From an uncultured delta proteobacterium (GTDB lineage: Bacteria > Myxococcota_A > Bradymonadia > REDH01), in NCBI GenBank assembly GCA_903912275.1, contig CAIWGR010000126.1, positions 1-5,740 of the forward strand: a stretch of DNA of 5,740 nt, given 5' to 3'. The notes beneath the pieces are model-generated. The model was not told where the DNA came from and did no database searches. It was given only the letters and a program-made list of their open reading frames with translations. Below are positions 4,887-5,740 of this stretch, one piece after another. Numbering within the stretch: the first letter of the stretch is position 1; each line of letters begins with the position of its first letter. The translations under genes and the position numbers were made by a program.

Positions 4887-5740
4887 ATGCAGTCGTTTGA
4901 ACTCTTCATCGACGGGGCGTGGCGCCCCGCAGCAACTGGCGAAACCTACGAGAGCATCAACCCGGCCAACGAAGAGGTCTGGGCGGTGATTTCGGCGGGC
5001 GGAACGGCCGACGTGAACGCGGCAGTCGCTGCGGCGCGGCGGTCGTTTGATTCTGGTGTCTGGCGCAACAAGCCGGCCTCGGAGCGTGCAGCGATCCTGC
5101 GGAAGATGGCCGAGATGCTGGTCGACCGTCAGGACGAGCTTGCGCTCTACGAGGTCCAGGACAGCGGCGGCACCTTCCGGAAGGCCAACATGGCCGACAT
5201 CCCGGCCTCGATGCAGACGCTGACCTACTACGCCGACCTCATCGAAGGCTTTGTGGCCGAGACCGAGGATGCGGAGTTTGTGCCGGTCGAGTCGCGCAAC
5301 CTGGTCATCAAGCAGCCCATCGGTGTGGTGGCGGCGATTACGCCGTGGAACTTCCCGCTCGCTGCGGCGACCTGGAAGGTTGCACCTGCGCTGGCGGCCG
5401 GCTGCTCGATTGTGCTCAAGCCCTCGCCGCTGACGCCGGTGAGCACGCTCATTCTGGCCGAGATTGCCTTTGCCTGCGGTGTTCCGGCCGGTGTGTTGAA
5501 CGTCATTGCCGGCCCCTCGGACGAGCTGGGCGCTGCGCTGGTGAGCCACCCCGACATCGACAAGATTGCCTTCACGGGCTCGTCGAAGGTGGGCCAGGCG
5601 GTGATGCGGATTGCGGCCGATCGGCTCAAGCCGGTCACGCTGGAGCTTGGCGGCAAGTCGGCCAACATCATCCTCGAGGATGCCAACCTTGATGGCGCCA
5701 TCCGCGGTGCGCTCTTTGCGACCTTCTTCCACAGCGGGCA
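4887..5740 (+). CDS. NAD(P)-dependent aldehyde dehydrogenase, C-terminus cut by window edge
   Basis: This member of the aldehyde dehydrogenase superfamily oxidises an aldehyde to a carboxylic acid with NAD(P)+. The 284 visible residues cover the N-terminal cofactor domain of a protein usually about 480-500 residues long. Seen are FIDGAW (7-12) and INPANEE (24-30), the PWNFP motif at 153-157 with the oxyanion-hole Asn155, LKPSPLTP (177-184) with Lys178 contacting the cofactor, FTGSSKVG (229-236) closing the nucleotide site, and the general base Glu253 in LELGGKS (252-258). The window stops at FHSG, just before the expected GQxC catalytic cysteine, so activity cannot be confirmed here. GGAG (4878-4881) is 5 nt before the ATG. 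It follows the SCP2 gene by 25 nt and is probably in one transcript with it. The style is that of class I/II-like enzymes acting on betaine, phenylacetaldehyde or terpenoid aldehydes; the substrate is not decidable from sequence. Confidence 0.5.
   Translation, partial: MQSFELFIDGAWRPAATGETYESINPANEEVWAVISAGGTADVNAAVAAARRSFDSGVWRNKPASERAAILRKMAEMLVDRQDELALYEVQDSGGTFRKANMADIPASMQTLTYYADLIEGFVAETEDAEFVPVESRNLVIKQPIGVVAAITPWNFPLAAATWKVAPALAAGCSIVLKPSPLTPVSTLILAEIAFACGVPAGVLNVIAGPSDELGAALVSHPDIDKIAFTGSSKVGQAVMRIAADRLKPVTLELGGKSANIILEDANLDGAIRGALFATFFHSG

Noticed and set aside
4761..5732. A 323-codon minus-strand open frame opposite the aldehyde dehydrogenase
   Set aside because: The plus strand carries clear aldehyde dehydrogenase motifs; the minus product is Arg-rich low-information sequence.

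Overview
This window looks like chromosomal DNA from a GC-rich, Gram-negative bacterium. The Asp/Thr-rich surface lipoprotein with duplicated Cys-containing beta modules, the isolated RecA-like paralogue and the lipid-type SDR/SCP2/ALDH cluster together suggest Myxococcota or Bradymonadota (old Deltaproteobacteria). That placement is an inference from gene style; there is no rRNA or other taxonomic marker here.

Layout. (1) Positions 1-697, minus strand: the N-terminal part of a Dam-type (D12 class) adenine-N6 DNA methyltransferase, cut by the left edge. (2) 698-929: a divergent intergenic region holding an AT-rich island with inverted repeats, GATC sites and a possible LexA-type operator. (3) 930-1562, plus: a 210-residue RecA-fold protein whose Walker A loop is degenerate. 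(4) 1683-2273, plus: a TetR-family regulator. (5) 2308-3576, plus, only 34 nt later: a lipoprotein with a lipobox, an acidic Asp/Thr repeat stalk and two related C-terminal modules. (6) 3667-4419, plus: a classical short-chain dehydrogenase (SDR). (7) 4526-4861, plus: a single-domain SCP2 sterol-carrier-like protein. (8) 4887 to the right edge, plus: an aldehyde dehydrogenase cut just before its catalytic cysteine.

How the parts may work together. The last three genes read as a lipid or hydrophobic alcohol/aldehyde oxidation unit: the SDR would oxidise an alcohol (or reduce a ketone), the SCP2 protein would hold a hydrophobic ligand, and the aldehyde dehydrogenase would make the acid. Two near-identical 14-bp palindromes fitting TnnAACnnGTTnnA lie in front of the SDR gene (3593-3606) and the SCP2 gene (4484-4497). 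This is the form of a TetR-type operator and equals the published consensus of the actinobacterial cholesterol regulator KstR. One repressor therefore probably controls both promoters; the TetR protein encoded at 1683 is the nearest candidate but is not proven. The SDR leader can also fold so that an 8-bp stem covers its ribosome binding site. The Dam and RecA-like genes on the left are divergent and look like separate DNA-maintenance genes.

No tRNA, rRNA, CRISPR array, insertion sequence or attachment site was seen.

[Form note: the original answer gave no feature confidence values; the uniform 0.5 is a placeholder required by the schema.]
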